Below are positions 8,001-14,783 of a DNA stretch of 36,237 nucleotides, piece after piece. Each line of letters begins with the position of its first letter. The stretch's first letter is position 1. The position numbers and the translations under genes are program-made. Source of the stretch: Actinomycetota bacterium (lineage in GTDB: Bacteria > Actinomycetota > UBA4738 > HRBIN12); NCBI GenBank assembly GCA_005885035.1, contig VAXZ01000004.1, forward strand, positions 1-36,237, in the 5' to 3' direction. The notes under the pieces are model-generated. The model searched no databases, had not been told where the DNA came from, and saw only the letters and a program-made list of their open reading frames with translations.

Positions 8001-8079
8001 CCTCCGGCCTGACGTCGACGCAGGCCACCACCTGACCTCCGGCCTGACGTCGACGCAGGCCACCACCTGACCTCCGGGA
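7975..8079. repeat. 35-bp tandem repeat, three copies, at the anti-sigma stop codon
   Basis: Copies at 7975-8009, 8010-8044 and 8045-8079. Copies 1 and 2 are identical; copy 3 differs only in its last two bases. Each copy encodes the last codons TSTQATT and a stop, so translation ends in copy 1 (TGA 7998-8000) and copies 2-3 are untranslated. At each junction the sequence GGCCTG-N9-CAGGCC forms a nearly perfect palindrome (8006-8026 and 8041-8061) with CGTCGACG at its centre. Confidence 0.97.
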
Positions 8080-8118
8080 ATAGGCGGGCGTTCGGAGCTA
8101 TGGGAGGATTCGCAAGCG

Positions 8119-9054
8119 GTGGACGAACTGCGGAACGTGATCGTGATCGGCTCGGGGCCGGCCGGGTTCACGGCCGCCCTGTATGCCGCGCGGGCGAACC
8201 TCGCGCCGCTCGTCCTGAAGGGTCTCGAGGCCGGCGGTCAGCTGATGTTGACGACGGACGTCGAGAACTATCCGGGCTTCGCCGACGGCCTCCTCGGCCC
8301 CGAGCTGATGGATCAGATGGAGAAGCAGGCCGCGCGCTTCGGTGCGGAGATCATCCCGGTCCACGTTACGGACGTCGACCTGTCGGAACGTCCGTTCGTC
8401 GTTCGGGCCGGCGACCAAGAATGGCGAGGCCGCACGATCATCGTGGCGACCGGTGCGACGGCGCGCTGGCTCGGTGTTCCCGGCGAGGAGAAGCTCCGAG
8501 GCCGAGGGGTCTCCGCATGCGCCACCTGCGACGGCTTCTTCTTCCGCGATCGTGAGCTCGTCGTGGTCGGCGGGGGCGACACCGCGATGGAAGAGGCGAC
8601 GTTCCTCACGAAGTTCGCGAGCAAGGTCACGATCATCCACCGGCGCGACGAGTTCCGCGCGTCGAAGGTGATGTCGGCGCGCGCGCTTGCCAACCCAAAG
8701 GTCGACGTGATGTGGAACACGACCGTCGCGGAGGTGCACGGTGACGACGCCGTTTCGGGGGTCACGCTGAACGACGTCCGCACCGACGAGTCACGGACCT
8801 TCGCCGCGGACGGCTTGTTCGTCGCGATCGGACACGATCCGAACACCGCCTTGTTCCGCGGCAAGCTCGCGCTCGACGACGAGGGCTACATCACGGTCGC
8901 CGAGCCCCGGACGGCGACGAGCGTGCCGGGGGTCTTCGCAGCGGGCGACGTGACCGACCGGACCTACCGGCAGGCCGTGACGGCCGCCGGCCAGGGGTGC
9001 AAGGCAGCGATCGATGCCGAGCGCTTCCTCGAGGATGAGGCCCACGGCCACTGA
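8119..9054 (+). CDS. trxB: thioredoxin reductase
   Basis: Flavoprotein that passes electrons from NADPH to thioredoxin. 311 residues, normal length. FAD-binding GxGxxG at the N-terminus ([17 protein letters not shown]), redox-active CATC ([11 protein letters not shown]), NADPH-binding [10 protein letters not shown] and HRRDEFRAS, and the C-terminal FAD motif [21 protein letters not shown] are all present. GTG start at 8119 with GGGAGG at 8102-8107, about 11 nt upstream. It follows the sigma/anti-sigma pair and precedes trxA, as in mycobacteria where SigM and the Trx system are adjacent. Confidence 0.97.
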   Translation: MDELRNVIVIGSGPAGFTAALYAARANLAPLVLKGLEAGGQLMLTTDVENYPGFADGLLGPELMDQMEKQAARFGAEIIPVHVTDVDLSERPFVVRAGDQEWRGRTIIVATGATARWLGVPGEEKLRGRGVSACATCDGFFFRDRELVVVGGGDTAMEEATFLTKFASKVTIIHRRDEFRASKVMSARALANPKVDVMWNTTVAEVHGDDAVSGVTLNDVRTDESRTFAADGLFVAIGHDPNTALFRGKLALDDEGYITVAEPRTATSVPGVFAAGDVTDRTYRQAVTAAGQGCKAAIDAERFLEDEAHGH

Positions 9055-9103
9055 CGGAATGCGCGACCGGTCGGAGAGCGTTCTGGGACCGTAGGGGTCG
9101 GTA

Positions 9104-9120
9104 CCTGTGGCTCCCACAGG
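9104..9120 (+). promoter_or_regulatory. hairpin in the trxB-trxA gap
   Basis: CCTGTGG (9104-9110) pairs with CCACAGG (9114-9120) around a 3-nt loop, 30 nt before trxA. A perfect palindrome, CGACCGGTCG (9064-9073), lies upstream. Could tune trxA expression or stabilise its mRNA; no evidence beyond the fold. Confidence 0.45.
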
Positions 9121-9150
9121 GGGCCCCGGACGAAGGAGAACGGAACGAAC

Positions 9151-9474
9151 ATGGCGAACATCGGAACGGTCACCGAAACGGATTTCCAGGCCCAGGTTCT
9201 CGACTCGGACACACCCGTACTTGTGGACTTCTGGGCGGAGTGGTGCGTCCCGTGCCACATGGTCTCCCCCGTCGTGGAGGAGATCGGGAACGAGAAGGGC
9301 GAGACCCTCAAGGTGGCGAAGCTCAACATCGACGAGAACCCGCAGGCCACGCGCACCTACGGTGTGATGTCGATCCCGTCCCTCATCCTGTTCAAAGGTG
9401 GGCAGGAGGTTGCCCGCGTCATCGGTGCGAAGCCGAAGGACGCGATCCTGCGAGATCTCGCACCGCACCTGTGA
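9151..9474 (+). CDS. trxA: thioredoxin
   Basis: 107-residue thioredoxin, the substrate of the adjacent TrxB, reducing cytosolic disulfides. The fold signatures are complete: VLVDFWAEWC, the cis-proline SIPSLILFKGG, and the C-terminal helix. The active site reads WCVPC instead of the nearly universal WCGPC, and the next residue is His instead of Lys/Arg, which should change the redox potential. ATG 9151 has GAAGGAGA at 9132-9139 upstream. A 5-bp hairpin with a 4-nt loop (9484-9497) follows the stop and may reduce read-through into cwlM. Confidence 0.97.
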   Translation: MANIGTVTETDFQAQVLDSDTPVLVDFWAEWCVPCHMVSPVVEEIGNEKGETLKVAKLNIDENPQATRTYGVMSIPSLILFKGGQEVARVIGAKPKDAILRDLAPHL

Positions 9475-9525
9475 TCCTGCGAACCCGCGTTTGCGGGGCT
9501 CCCGGTCGAGTCGCAGACTCGTGGC

Positions 9526-10548
9526 GTGAGGGTCTTCCACCGTGGCGACCAAGGGTCCGAGGTGCTCGACGTCCAGCAGCGGCTGGCCGCCCTCGGCTAT
9601 GCATTGGCACCCGGTGAGCTGGCGGGGTGGTTCGGCCCCTCTACCGAAGCCGCCATCCGCGCGTTCCAAGACCTCCGCCACCTCCGGGTCGATGGCCTGG
9701 TGGGCCCGGACACGTGGATGCAGCTCGTCGAAGCAGGGTTCCGGCTCGGTGACCGAACGCTGTACGTGCACGCGCCTCCGTTCCGAGGAGACGACGTCCG
9801 CGAACTGCAACGCAAGCTCAACGCGCTCGGGTTCGACGCCGGCAAGGAGGACGGGGTCCACGGCCAACGGACCGACCTGGCGGTGCGCGAGTTCCAACGC
9901 AACGTCGGCGAGGAACCCGACGGCATGGTGGGGCTCCACACGATCGCGACGATCCAGCGGATGCGGCCCCTCGAAGACGTGCCGAGCCGAGCCGTCGTGC
10001 GAGAGGGCGAGGAGCTGCGCGGGATGCGTGGCTCGATCGATGGCAAGGTCATCGTGATCGACCCCGGGGACGGACCCGCGGACGGCCCCGCCGAGGTTCG
10101 GGTGGCGATGGCCGCGTCGGTCGCGCAAGAGCTGGCGGGACTCGGTGCGAGGCCCGAGATCCTGCGCGGCGACTCCGACGCGCCGTCCGACCGTGCACGG
10201 GCGGCGAACGAGCTCGGCGCATCGCTCTGCGTGTCCGTACACCTCGGAGGGGGGGTTCCCGAAGCGAGCGGCCCGACCTGTTCCTACTTCGGGAGCGCGA
10301 CCACGTACTCCCCCGCCGGCCGGCGACTCGCGGAGCTGATCCTGGAGGAGCTGGAACGGGAGTTCGGTCGCCGCGGCCGGCTCCAGCGCCTGACCGTCGG
10401 CATGCTCAGGGAGACGAGGATGCCTGCCGTGCAGGTCGAACCGCTGGTTACGACGAACGAGCTCGAGGCTTCGTTGATCGACGACGAGGGGTTCCCGCCG
10501 CGCGTCGCCCGCGCGGTCGCGGGCGGCGCGCGACGCTTCTTCGGCTAG
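9526..10548 (+). CDS. cwlM: CwlM-like peptidoglycan-binding amidase-fold protein
   Basis: 340 residues. Two peptidoglycan-binding (PG_binding_1) repeats: about residues 6-70 (GDQGSEVLDVQQRLAALGY through VDGLVGPDTW) and 85-145 (GDDVRELQRKLNALGF through PDGMVGLHT). An Amidase_3 domain follows from about residue 165. The first zinc-ligand motif normally reads DPGHG but is DPGDG here, so the His is replaced by Asp; the second His is kept (SVHLGG), as is the C-terminal Glu (VQVEPLVTTN). In M. tuberculosis CwlM is not an active amidase but a regulator of MurA, and the altered ligand suggests the same here. GTG start at 9526. The 3' end forms a long hairpin. Confidence 0.9.
   Translation: MRVFHRGDQGSEVLDVQQRLAALGYALAPGELAGWFGPSTEAAIRAFQDLRHLRVDGLVGPDTWMQLVEAGFRLGDRTLYVHAPPFRGDDVRELQRKLNALGFDAGKEDGVHGQRTDLAVREFQRNVGEEPDGMVGLHTIATIQRMRPLEDVPSRAVVREGEELRGMRGSIDGKVIVIDPGDGPADGPAEVRVAMAASVAQELAGLGARPEILRGDSDAPSDRARAANELGASLCVSVHLGGGVPEASGPTCSYFGSATTYSPAGRRLAELILEELEREFGRRGRLQRLTVGMLRETRMPAVQVEPLVTTNELEASLIDDEGFPPRVARAVAGGARRFFG
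10499..10532. repeat. 15-bp hairpin at the 3' end of cwlM
   Basis: Arms 10499-10513 and 10518-10532 pair over 15 bp with one G-U, loop CGGT. It ends 13 nt before the cwlM stop codon and may act as a terminator embedded in coding sequence. Confidence 0.8.
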
Positions 10549-10676
10549 GCGTCTCGTCCTGCGCGCCGATCGCGCGACCGCCCGAGCAGGGCGAGCAACG
10601 CTCCGAGCATGCTCCCCAGCACGATCGCCTGGACGGCGCGACGGGTCTCGCCGGGTGGCTCGGGGTGCTCGGACAT
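10545..10676 (-). CDS. small single-pass membrane protein, 43 aa
   Basis: ATG at 10674-10676 opens a 43-codon ORF ending at TAG 10545-10547, which overlaps the cwlM stop on the other strand. Sequence: charged N-terminus (MSEHPEPPGETRRAVQ), one hydrophobic helix (AIVLGSMLGALLALLG) and a very basic tail (RSRDRRAGRDA). This N-out/C-in or N-in small anchor layout, tight convergent packing and a -10-like TAGCGT 8 nt before the ATG support a real gene. No family recognised. Weak points: short length and no Shine-Dalgarno. Confidence 0.5.
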   Translation of the reverse strand: MSEHPEPPGETRRAVQAIVLGSMLGALLALLGRSRDRRAGRDA

Positions 10677-10683
10677 CGACCGC

Positions 10684-10690
10684 TACGCTA
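10684..10690. promoter_or_regulatory. symmetrical bidirectional -10 element
   Basis: TACGCTA reads TACGCT on the plus strand (6 nt before the LLM gene ATG at 10696) and TAGCGT on the minus strand (8 nt before the small ORF ATG at 10676). Both transcripts would be leaderless or nearly so. Confidence 0.5.
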
Positions 10691-10695
10691 CCGAG

Positions 10696-11652
10696 ATGCG
10701 TGCGTGCGTGATGATCGAAGGTCAGCAGGGGGTGACGTGGAGACATTGGTGCGCGCTCGCTGATGCGTGTGAACGGCTCGGCTTCGAGGGGCTGTTACGC
10801 TCCGACCACTATTTCAGCGCGCCAGGAGTATCGGGACGTGGCGCCACGGATGCATGGACGTTGCTGGGCGGCCTCGCCGCGCGCACGTCGCGTATCCGGC
10901 TCGGGACATTGGTGTCGCCGGTGACCTTCCGACCACCGGCGCTCCTCGCGAAGGCGGCCACGACCGTCGACGAGATCAGCAACGGCCGCGTCGAGGTCGG
11001 GATGGGCGCGGGCTGGTGGAAGGAGGAACACGAGCAGTTCGGCTTCCCGTTCCTCGACGTTCATGAGCGTTGGGCGCGACTGGAGGAAGCGGTGCCGATC
11101 GTGCACGGCCTGTGGACGCAGGAACGATTCTCGTTCGAGGGGACGTACTTCCGGCTGGACGACGCCGAGTTCCTCCCGAAGCCGGTGCAACATCCGCACC
11201 CGCCGCTCATCCTCGGCGGGAAGGCGGTCGGACCGCGGATGCAGCGGTTGATCGGCCGGTACGCGGACGAGTTCAACACGGTGGGTGGCCTGCCCGACGA
11301 GGTGGCCGGGCGCTTCGCTCGGGCACGCGCCGGGTTCGAGGCGGAAGGGCGTGATCCCGCGTCGCTCGTGACGTCCTTGATGACGTGGTTCTTCGTCGGG
11401 CGGACGGAGGACGAGTACCTCGAGAAGCTCCATCGCGCGCACGCGATCGATCCGGATGCAGGACCGTTCGAGGAGTATCGGGCCGAGATCGAACGCGACT
11501 GCATCGTCGGGACGAGCGAGCGAGCGGCCGCCCGCCTCCGCGAGTACGCGGAGTCGGGCGCCCAACGCATCTTCCTGAACCACGAGCTGTACGACGACCT
11601 CGAGATGCTCGAGGTCGTCGCGAACGACGTGCTGCCGCGGATCGATCCGTAG
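10696..11652 (+). CDS. LLM-class (probably F420-dependent) oxidoreductase
   Basis: 318 residues of the luciferase-like monooxygenase fold. Typical segments: RACVMIEGQQGVTW at strand 1, LGFEGLLRSDHYF, RIRLGTLVSPVTFRPPALLAKAATTVDEISNGRVEVGMGAGW, and the C-terminal TSERAAARLREYAESGAQRIFL. Such enzymes use F420 or FMN as flavin; the HY and VSPVTFR elements fit the F420 group common in Actinomycetota, but the substrate is unknown. ATG 10696 is chosen because it follows a -10 element at leaderless distance; an upstream extension would overlap the divergent small ORF. Two hairpins lie in its 3' part. Confidence 0.85.
   Translation: MRACVMIEGQQGVTWRHWCALADACERLGFEGLLRSDHYFSAPGVSGRGATDAWTLLGGLAARTSRIRLGTLVSPVTFRPPALLAKAATTVDEISNGRVEVGMGAGWWKEEHEQFGFPFLDVHERWARLEEAVPIVHGLWTQERFSFEGTYFRLDDAEFLPKPVQHPHPPLILGGKAVGPRMQRLIGRYADEFNTVGGLPDEVAGRFARARAGFEAEGRDPASLVTSLMTWFFVGRTEDEYLEKLHRAHAIDPDAGPFEEYRAEIERDCIVGTSERAAARLREYAESGAQRIFLNHELYDDLEMLEVVANDVLPRIDP
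11529..11560. repeat. hairpin in the LLM gene
   Basis: Arms 11529-11542 and 11547-11560 pair at 13 of 14 positions around a 4-nt loop AGTA. Confidence 0.8.
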
Positions 11653-11663
11653 GATCGATCCGC
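11637..11663 (+). terminator. 12-bp perfect hairpin over the LLM stop codon
   Basis: GCGGATCGATCC (11637-11648), loop GTA, and its exact complement (11652-11663); the stop codon TAG 11650-11652 sits at the loop. Works as an I-type terminator (no U-tract) before the aminotransferase. Confidence 0.7.
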
Positions 11664-11695
11664 TCACGGTCCTCGGGCGGGGCGAACGCGGATGC

Positions 11696-11701
11696 TAGGC
11701 T
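11696..11701 (+). promoter_or_regulatory. -10 hexamer upstream of the aminotransferase gene
   Basis: TAGGCT lies 21 nt before the ATG at 11723, after the strong hairpin terminator of the preceding gene, which implies a new transcript for the aminotransferase-ddl pair. No clear -35. Confidence 0.4.
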
Positions 11702-11722
11702 GACCGTCTTCCTTCGATCCCC

Positions 11723-12955
11723 ATGGCCGAGTTCTCCATCGATCGTTTCGTCGACCGCTACGCCGAACGGACCTCCGGCATGTCCGCGTCCGAGGTCCGG
11801 GCGCTCTTCGCCGTGGCCGCGCGCCCCGAGGTGGTTTCGCTCGCGGGCGGGATGCCTTACGTCGAAGCGCTTCCTGCGCAAGAGGTCCTCGATGTGGTTA
11901 GTCAGGTCCTCCGCGATCTCGGACCGACGGCTTTGCAGTACGGAGGAGGCCAGGGCCAGCTCGCACTCCGTGAGCGTGCGGTCATGCTCATGGCCGAGGA
12001 AGGCGTGGAGGCCGATCCCGACGACGTCGTGATCACGACCGGCGCCCAGCAGGCGCTCGATCTCCTCGGCAAGATCTTCATCGACCCAGGCGACGCGATC
12101 GCCGTGGAGGCGCCCGCGTACGTGGGCGCGCTCACCGCGTTCGCCGCATATCAACCGCGGTTCCTCACGATCGAGCTCGACGACGAGGGGATGATCGTCG
12201 AACAGCTGGAACGAGCCATCGTGCGTGGCGAGCGGCCGACGTTCGTCTACACGGTCCCCAACTTCGGCAATCCTGCCGGTGTCACGATGTCGCGGCGCAG
12301 GCGCGAGCACCTGGTGGCGTTGTGTCGCGAGACCGGCATCCCGATCATCGAGGACAACCCCTATGGGCTTCTTCGGTTCGAAGACGAACCCTTGCCCTGC
12401 CTGCGGTCGCTCGACCCTCGCAACGTGATCTACCTGGGGACGGTCTCGAAGACGTTCTCTCCTGGCGTGCGGGTGGGGTGGGCGCTGGCCGATCCCTCGG
12501 TTATCCAGCGCCTCGTCCTGGCGAAGGAGGCAGCGGACCTCTGCGGTTCGAACCTCACGATGCTCCTGACCGAGCGATGGTTCGCCGACGAAGGCCGCTG
12601 GAGATCGGCGCTGACCGGGCTGATCGATACGTACCGGGCGCGACGCGACGCGATGCTCGATGCCCTCACGGAGCAGTTCCCGGCCACTGCCACGTGGACC
12701 CATCCATCCGGTGGCTTCTACGTCTGGGTCAGGCTTCCGACGTGGTCCGATACGACGGCGATGCTCGCAGCCGCGGTGGAACGACGGGTCGCATACGTCC
12801 CCGGCACGGCGTTCTATCCCGACGGGCGAGGTGCGGATCGGATGCGGCTCGCCTACTGCCACCCGACCGAGGACCGGATCCGCGAGGGCGTCGCGCGACT
12901 CGCCACGCTCCTCGAGGACGACCAGCGCCTCTTCCGGAGCCTTCACGGATCATGA
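11723..12955 (+). CDS. PLP-dependent aminotransferase (class I/II, 2-aminoadipate/MocR-like)
   Basis: 410 residues, fold type I aminotransferase. Seen: substrate-entry segment VVSLAGGMPYVEALP, LQYGGGQGQLALRERAV, TTGAQQALDLLGKIFIDPGD, YTVPNFGNPAGVTMS with the conserved Asn-Pro, EDNPYGLLRFE, and the PLP Schiff-base lysine in GTVSKTFSPGVRVGW. The pattern is that of 2-aminoadipate / branched-chain or aromatic aminotransferases related to MocR C-terminal domains, without the GntR DNA-binding part. Stop overlaps the next gene (ATGA), so it is co-translated with the D-Ala-D-Ala ligase family protein; the amino donor/acceptor is unknown. Confidence 0.88.
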   Translation: MAEFSIDRFVDRYAERTSGMSASEVRALFAVAARPEVVSLAGGMPYVEALPAQEVLDVVSQVLRDLGPTALQYGGGQGQLALRERAVMLMAEEGVEADPDDVVITTGAQQALDLLGKIFIDPGDAIAVEAPAYVGALTAFAAYQPRFLTIELDDEGMIVEQLERAIVRGERPTFVYTVPNFGNPAGVTMSRRRREHLVALCRETGIPIIEDNPYGLLRFEDEPLPCLRSLDPRNVIYLGTVSKTFSPGVRVGWALADPSVIQRLVLAKEAADLCGSNLTMLLTERWFADEGRWRSALTGLIDTYRARRDAMLDALTEQFPATATWTHPSGGFYVWVRLPTWSDTTAMLAAAVERRVAYVPGTAFYPDGRGADRMRLAYCHPTEDRIREGVARLATLLEDDQRLFRSLHGS

Positions 12956-13887
12956 GGATCGCGATCATCGCGGGCGGGCGGACGCCGGAGCGCGATGTAT
13001 CGCTCCGGAGCGGTCGCCGTATGATGCTCTCACTCGGTGAGCTCGAGCACGAAGCGTGGCTCGTGGATCCGGCCGAGGTGGCGATGGTGGAGACCCTTGC
13101 CGAGCGGCGGCCGGATCTGTGTTGGCTCGCGTTGCACGGCAAGGAAGGCGAGGACGGCACCGTGCAGCGCCTCCTCGACCTCCTCCAGATCCCGTACACG
13201 GGAACAGCGGCGTTCGATTGCGAGGTGGCGTTCGACAAAGTGCTCGCGAAGGATGCGCTGCAGCGCGCGGGTGTGCCGACGCCGCCGTGGGTCGTGATCG
13301 AGGGTTGGGCGCTTCGCGATCTGGGCGGCGGCGCCGCCCTCGGCAAGGCCGTTGAACGGATCGGGCTCCCGTGCGTGGTCAAACCGTCGAGGAGCGGATC
13401 GGCCCTGGGTATGAGTTTCGTCGATCGTGAGGCGGACCTCCCGCAGGCCGTCATGGCCGCGCTCTCCTTCAGCGGCGCCGCGCTGATCGAAGCGAAGGTC
13501 GAGGGTCGAGAGGTGGCGGCGGCGCTCGCCGGCCCGACTCTCGAGCCCTTGCCGATCGTCGAGATCGTCCCGAAAGAAGGGGTCTACGACTACGCCGCAC
13601 GCTATACCGCGGGTGCGACCGAGTACTTCTGCCCGGCTCGGCTCTCGGAGGGGGCTTCGGCCGCCGTCGCCGCGTTCGCGGCGACGGCGGCCGAAGCGCT
13701 CCACCTTCGTGACCTGACGAGGGTCGACCTCATCGTCGATACGAACGATCGACCCTGGGTGCTTGAGGTCAACGTCTCACCCGGGATGACGGAGACCTCG
13801 TTGGTGCCGATGGCCGCGCAGGCGCAAGGGCTGTCGCTCGGCGACTTGTGTGATAGCGTCCTACGCTCAACGGTCGCCAGGATCTAA
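12952..13887 (+). CDS. ddl: D-alanine--D-alanine ligase family ATP-grasp protein
   Basis: 311 residues, ATP-grasp enzyme that would join two D-alanines for peptidoglycan precursors. N-terminal AIIAGGRTPERDVSLRSGR (Ddl glycine/serine motif), ALHGKEGEDGTVQRLLDLLQIPYTGT, the ATP-binding CVVKPSRSGSALGMS loop, and the C-terminal RVDLIVDTNDRPWVLEVNVSPGMTETSLVP with the Mg-binding Glu/Asn are present. It is shorter than E. coli DdlB by only a few residues and complete. Overlaps the aminotransferase by 4 nt (ATGA); converges with parB, the two stop codons overlapping (13884-13887). Whether it is the only Ddl of the genome cannot be told. It holds a 20-bp perfect hairpin. Confidence 0.88.
   Translation: MRIAIIAGGRTPERDVSLRSGRRMMLSLGELEHEAWLVDPAEVAMVETLAERRPDLCWLALHGKEGEDGTVQRLLDLLQIPYTGTAAFDCEVAFDKVLAKDALQRAGVPTPPWVVIEGWALRDLGGGAALGKAVERIGLPCVVKPSRSGSALGMSFVDREADLPQAVMAALSFSGAALIEAKVEGREVAAALAGPTLEPLPIVEIVPKEGVYDYAARYTAGATEYFCPARLSEGASAAVAAFAATAAEALHLRDLTRVDLIVDTNDRPWVLEVNVSPGMTETSLVPMAAQAQGLSLGDLCDSVLRSTVARI
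13654..13697. repeat. perfect 20-bp hairpin inside ddl
   Basis: Arms 13654-13673 and 13678-13697 are exactly complementary around the 4-nt loop GTTC. It codes for the alanine-rich helix ASAAVAAFAATAAEA. A smaller 7-bp hairpin lies at 13323-13339 in the same gene. Confidence 0.9.
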
Positions 13888-14783
13888 TCGGGGGCGAGGC
13901 CGGGCCCGGACCCGATGATCTCAGAGACGATGCGCTCCAAGTCATCCGGAGAACCGAACTCGATCACGACCTTCCCTCGTTTGGCACCCATCTGGATCGA
14001 CACCCGCGTGGCGAGCTGCTCGGAGAGGATCTCCTCGACCTCGGCGAGGTTCGCATCGGTCTTGGCCGTGAGGGACTCAGCAACGCGTCTTTTGTCTTCG
14101 GTCGCCTGGGGAACCTCGAGGAAGCGTCGGACGATGTCCTCGGTGTGCCGGACCGAAAGGTCCTCAGCGGCGATGCGAGTCGCGAGCGACGTCATCGCAT
14201 CCTTGTCTCCCAACGAGAGCACCGCGCGCGCATGGCCGGCCGTGATCTTCTCGTCGGCGAGGAATTGCTGAACGTCCAGCGGAAGCGCCAAGAGTCGGAT
14301 GGTGTTCGCGATGTGTGACCGCGACACACCAGCTCGGTCCGCCAGCTCGTCCTGCTTGAGGCCGAGCTCCCCGAGCAGGGCCTTGAACGCCTCGGCCTGC
14401 TCGATCGGATTCAGATCCTCCCGGTGGATGTTCTCGATCAACGCCTCTCGCAGGAGGTCGGCATCTTCCGAATCCCGAAGGACGATCGGGACGCTCGCGA
14501 GCCCAGCCGCCTTGGCGGCCCGCAGGCGTCGCTCTCCGGCGATCAGCTCGTACCGACCGTCTCCGGCTCGGCGGACGACGAGCGGCTGCAGGATCCCGAC
14601 CTCCCTGATCGACGCAGCCAGGGTGGCGATCGTCTCGTCGTCGAAGCGCGTCCGGGGCTGCTTCGGGTTCGGCGCGACGGCGTTGACCGGCACCTCCATC
14701 AGTCCCGATGCGACCTCACCCGCCTCGGGCGCGCCCGGGATCAGCGCCGACAGCCCTCGACCGAGCCCCCCTCGCTTCGACAT
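13884..14783 (-). CDS. parB: chromosome partitioning protein ParB
   Basis: 299 residues. CTP-dependent DNA clamp that loads at parS and spreads to organise origin segregation with ParA. N-terminal GLGRGLSALIPG; CTPase/ParB boxes IREVGILQPLVVRR, LIAGERRLRAAKAAG and ENIHREDLNPIEQAEAF; helix-turn-helix KQDELADRAGVSRSHIANTIRLL; C-terminal dimer domain. Start ATG 14783 (MSKRGGLGRG) has GGGAGG upstream and overlaps the parA stop by one base; the longer reading is not supported. A cognate parS lies 2 kb away at 16835-16850. Confidence 0.97.
   Translation of the reverse strand: MSKRGGLGRGLSALIPGAPEAGEVASGLMEVPVNAVAPNPKQPRTRFDDETIATLAASIREVGILQPLVVRRAGDGRYELIAGERRLRAAKAAGLASVPIVLRDSEDADLLREALIENIHREDLNPIEQAEAFKALLGELGLKQDELADRAGVSRSHIANTIRLLALPLDVQQFLADEKITAGHARAVLSLGDKDAMTSLATRIAAEDLSVRHTEDIVRRFLEVPQATEDKRRVAESLTAKTDANLAEVEEILSEQLATRVSIQMGAKRGKVVIEFGSPDDLERIVSEIIGSGPGLAPD

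Noticed and set aside
7804-8031. Minus-strand ORF and repeated [10 protein letters not shown] peptides across the tandem repeat
   Set aside because: Arise only from the 35-bp DNA repeat being read in another frame.
7975-8079. Possible CRISPR array
   Set aside because: The copies are directly tandem with no spacers, and no cas gene is near.
8791-10746. 651-codon minus-strand ORF over trxB, trxA and cwlM
   Set aside because: Covers three certain genes on the other strand; low-complexity composition.
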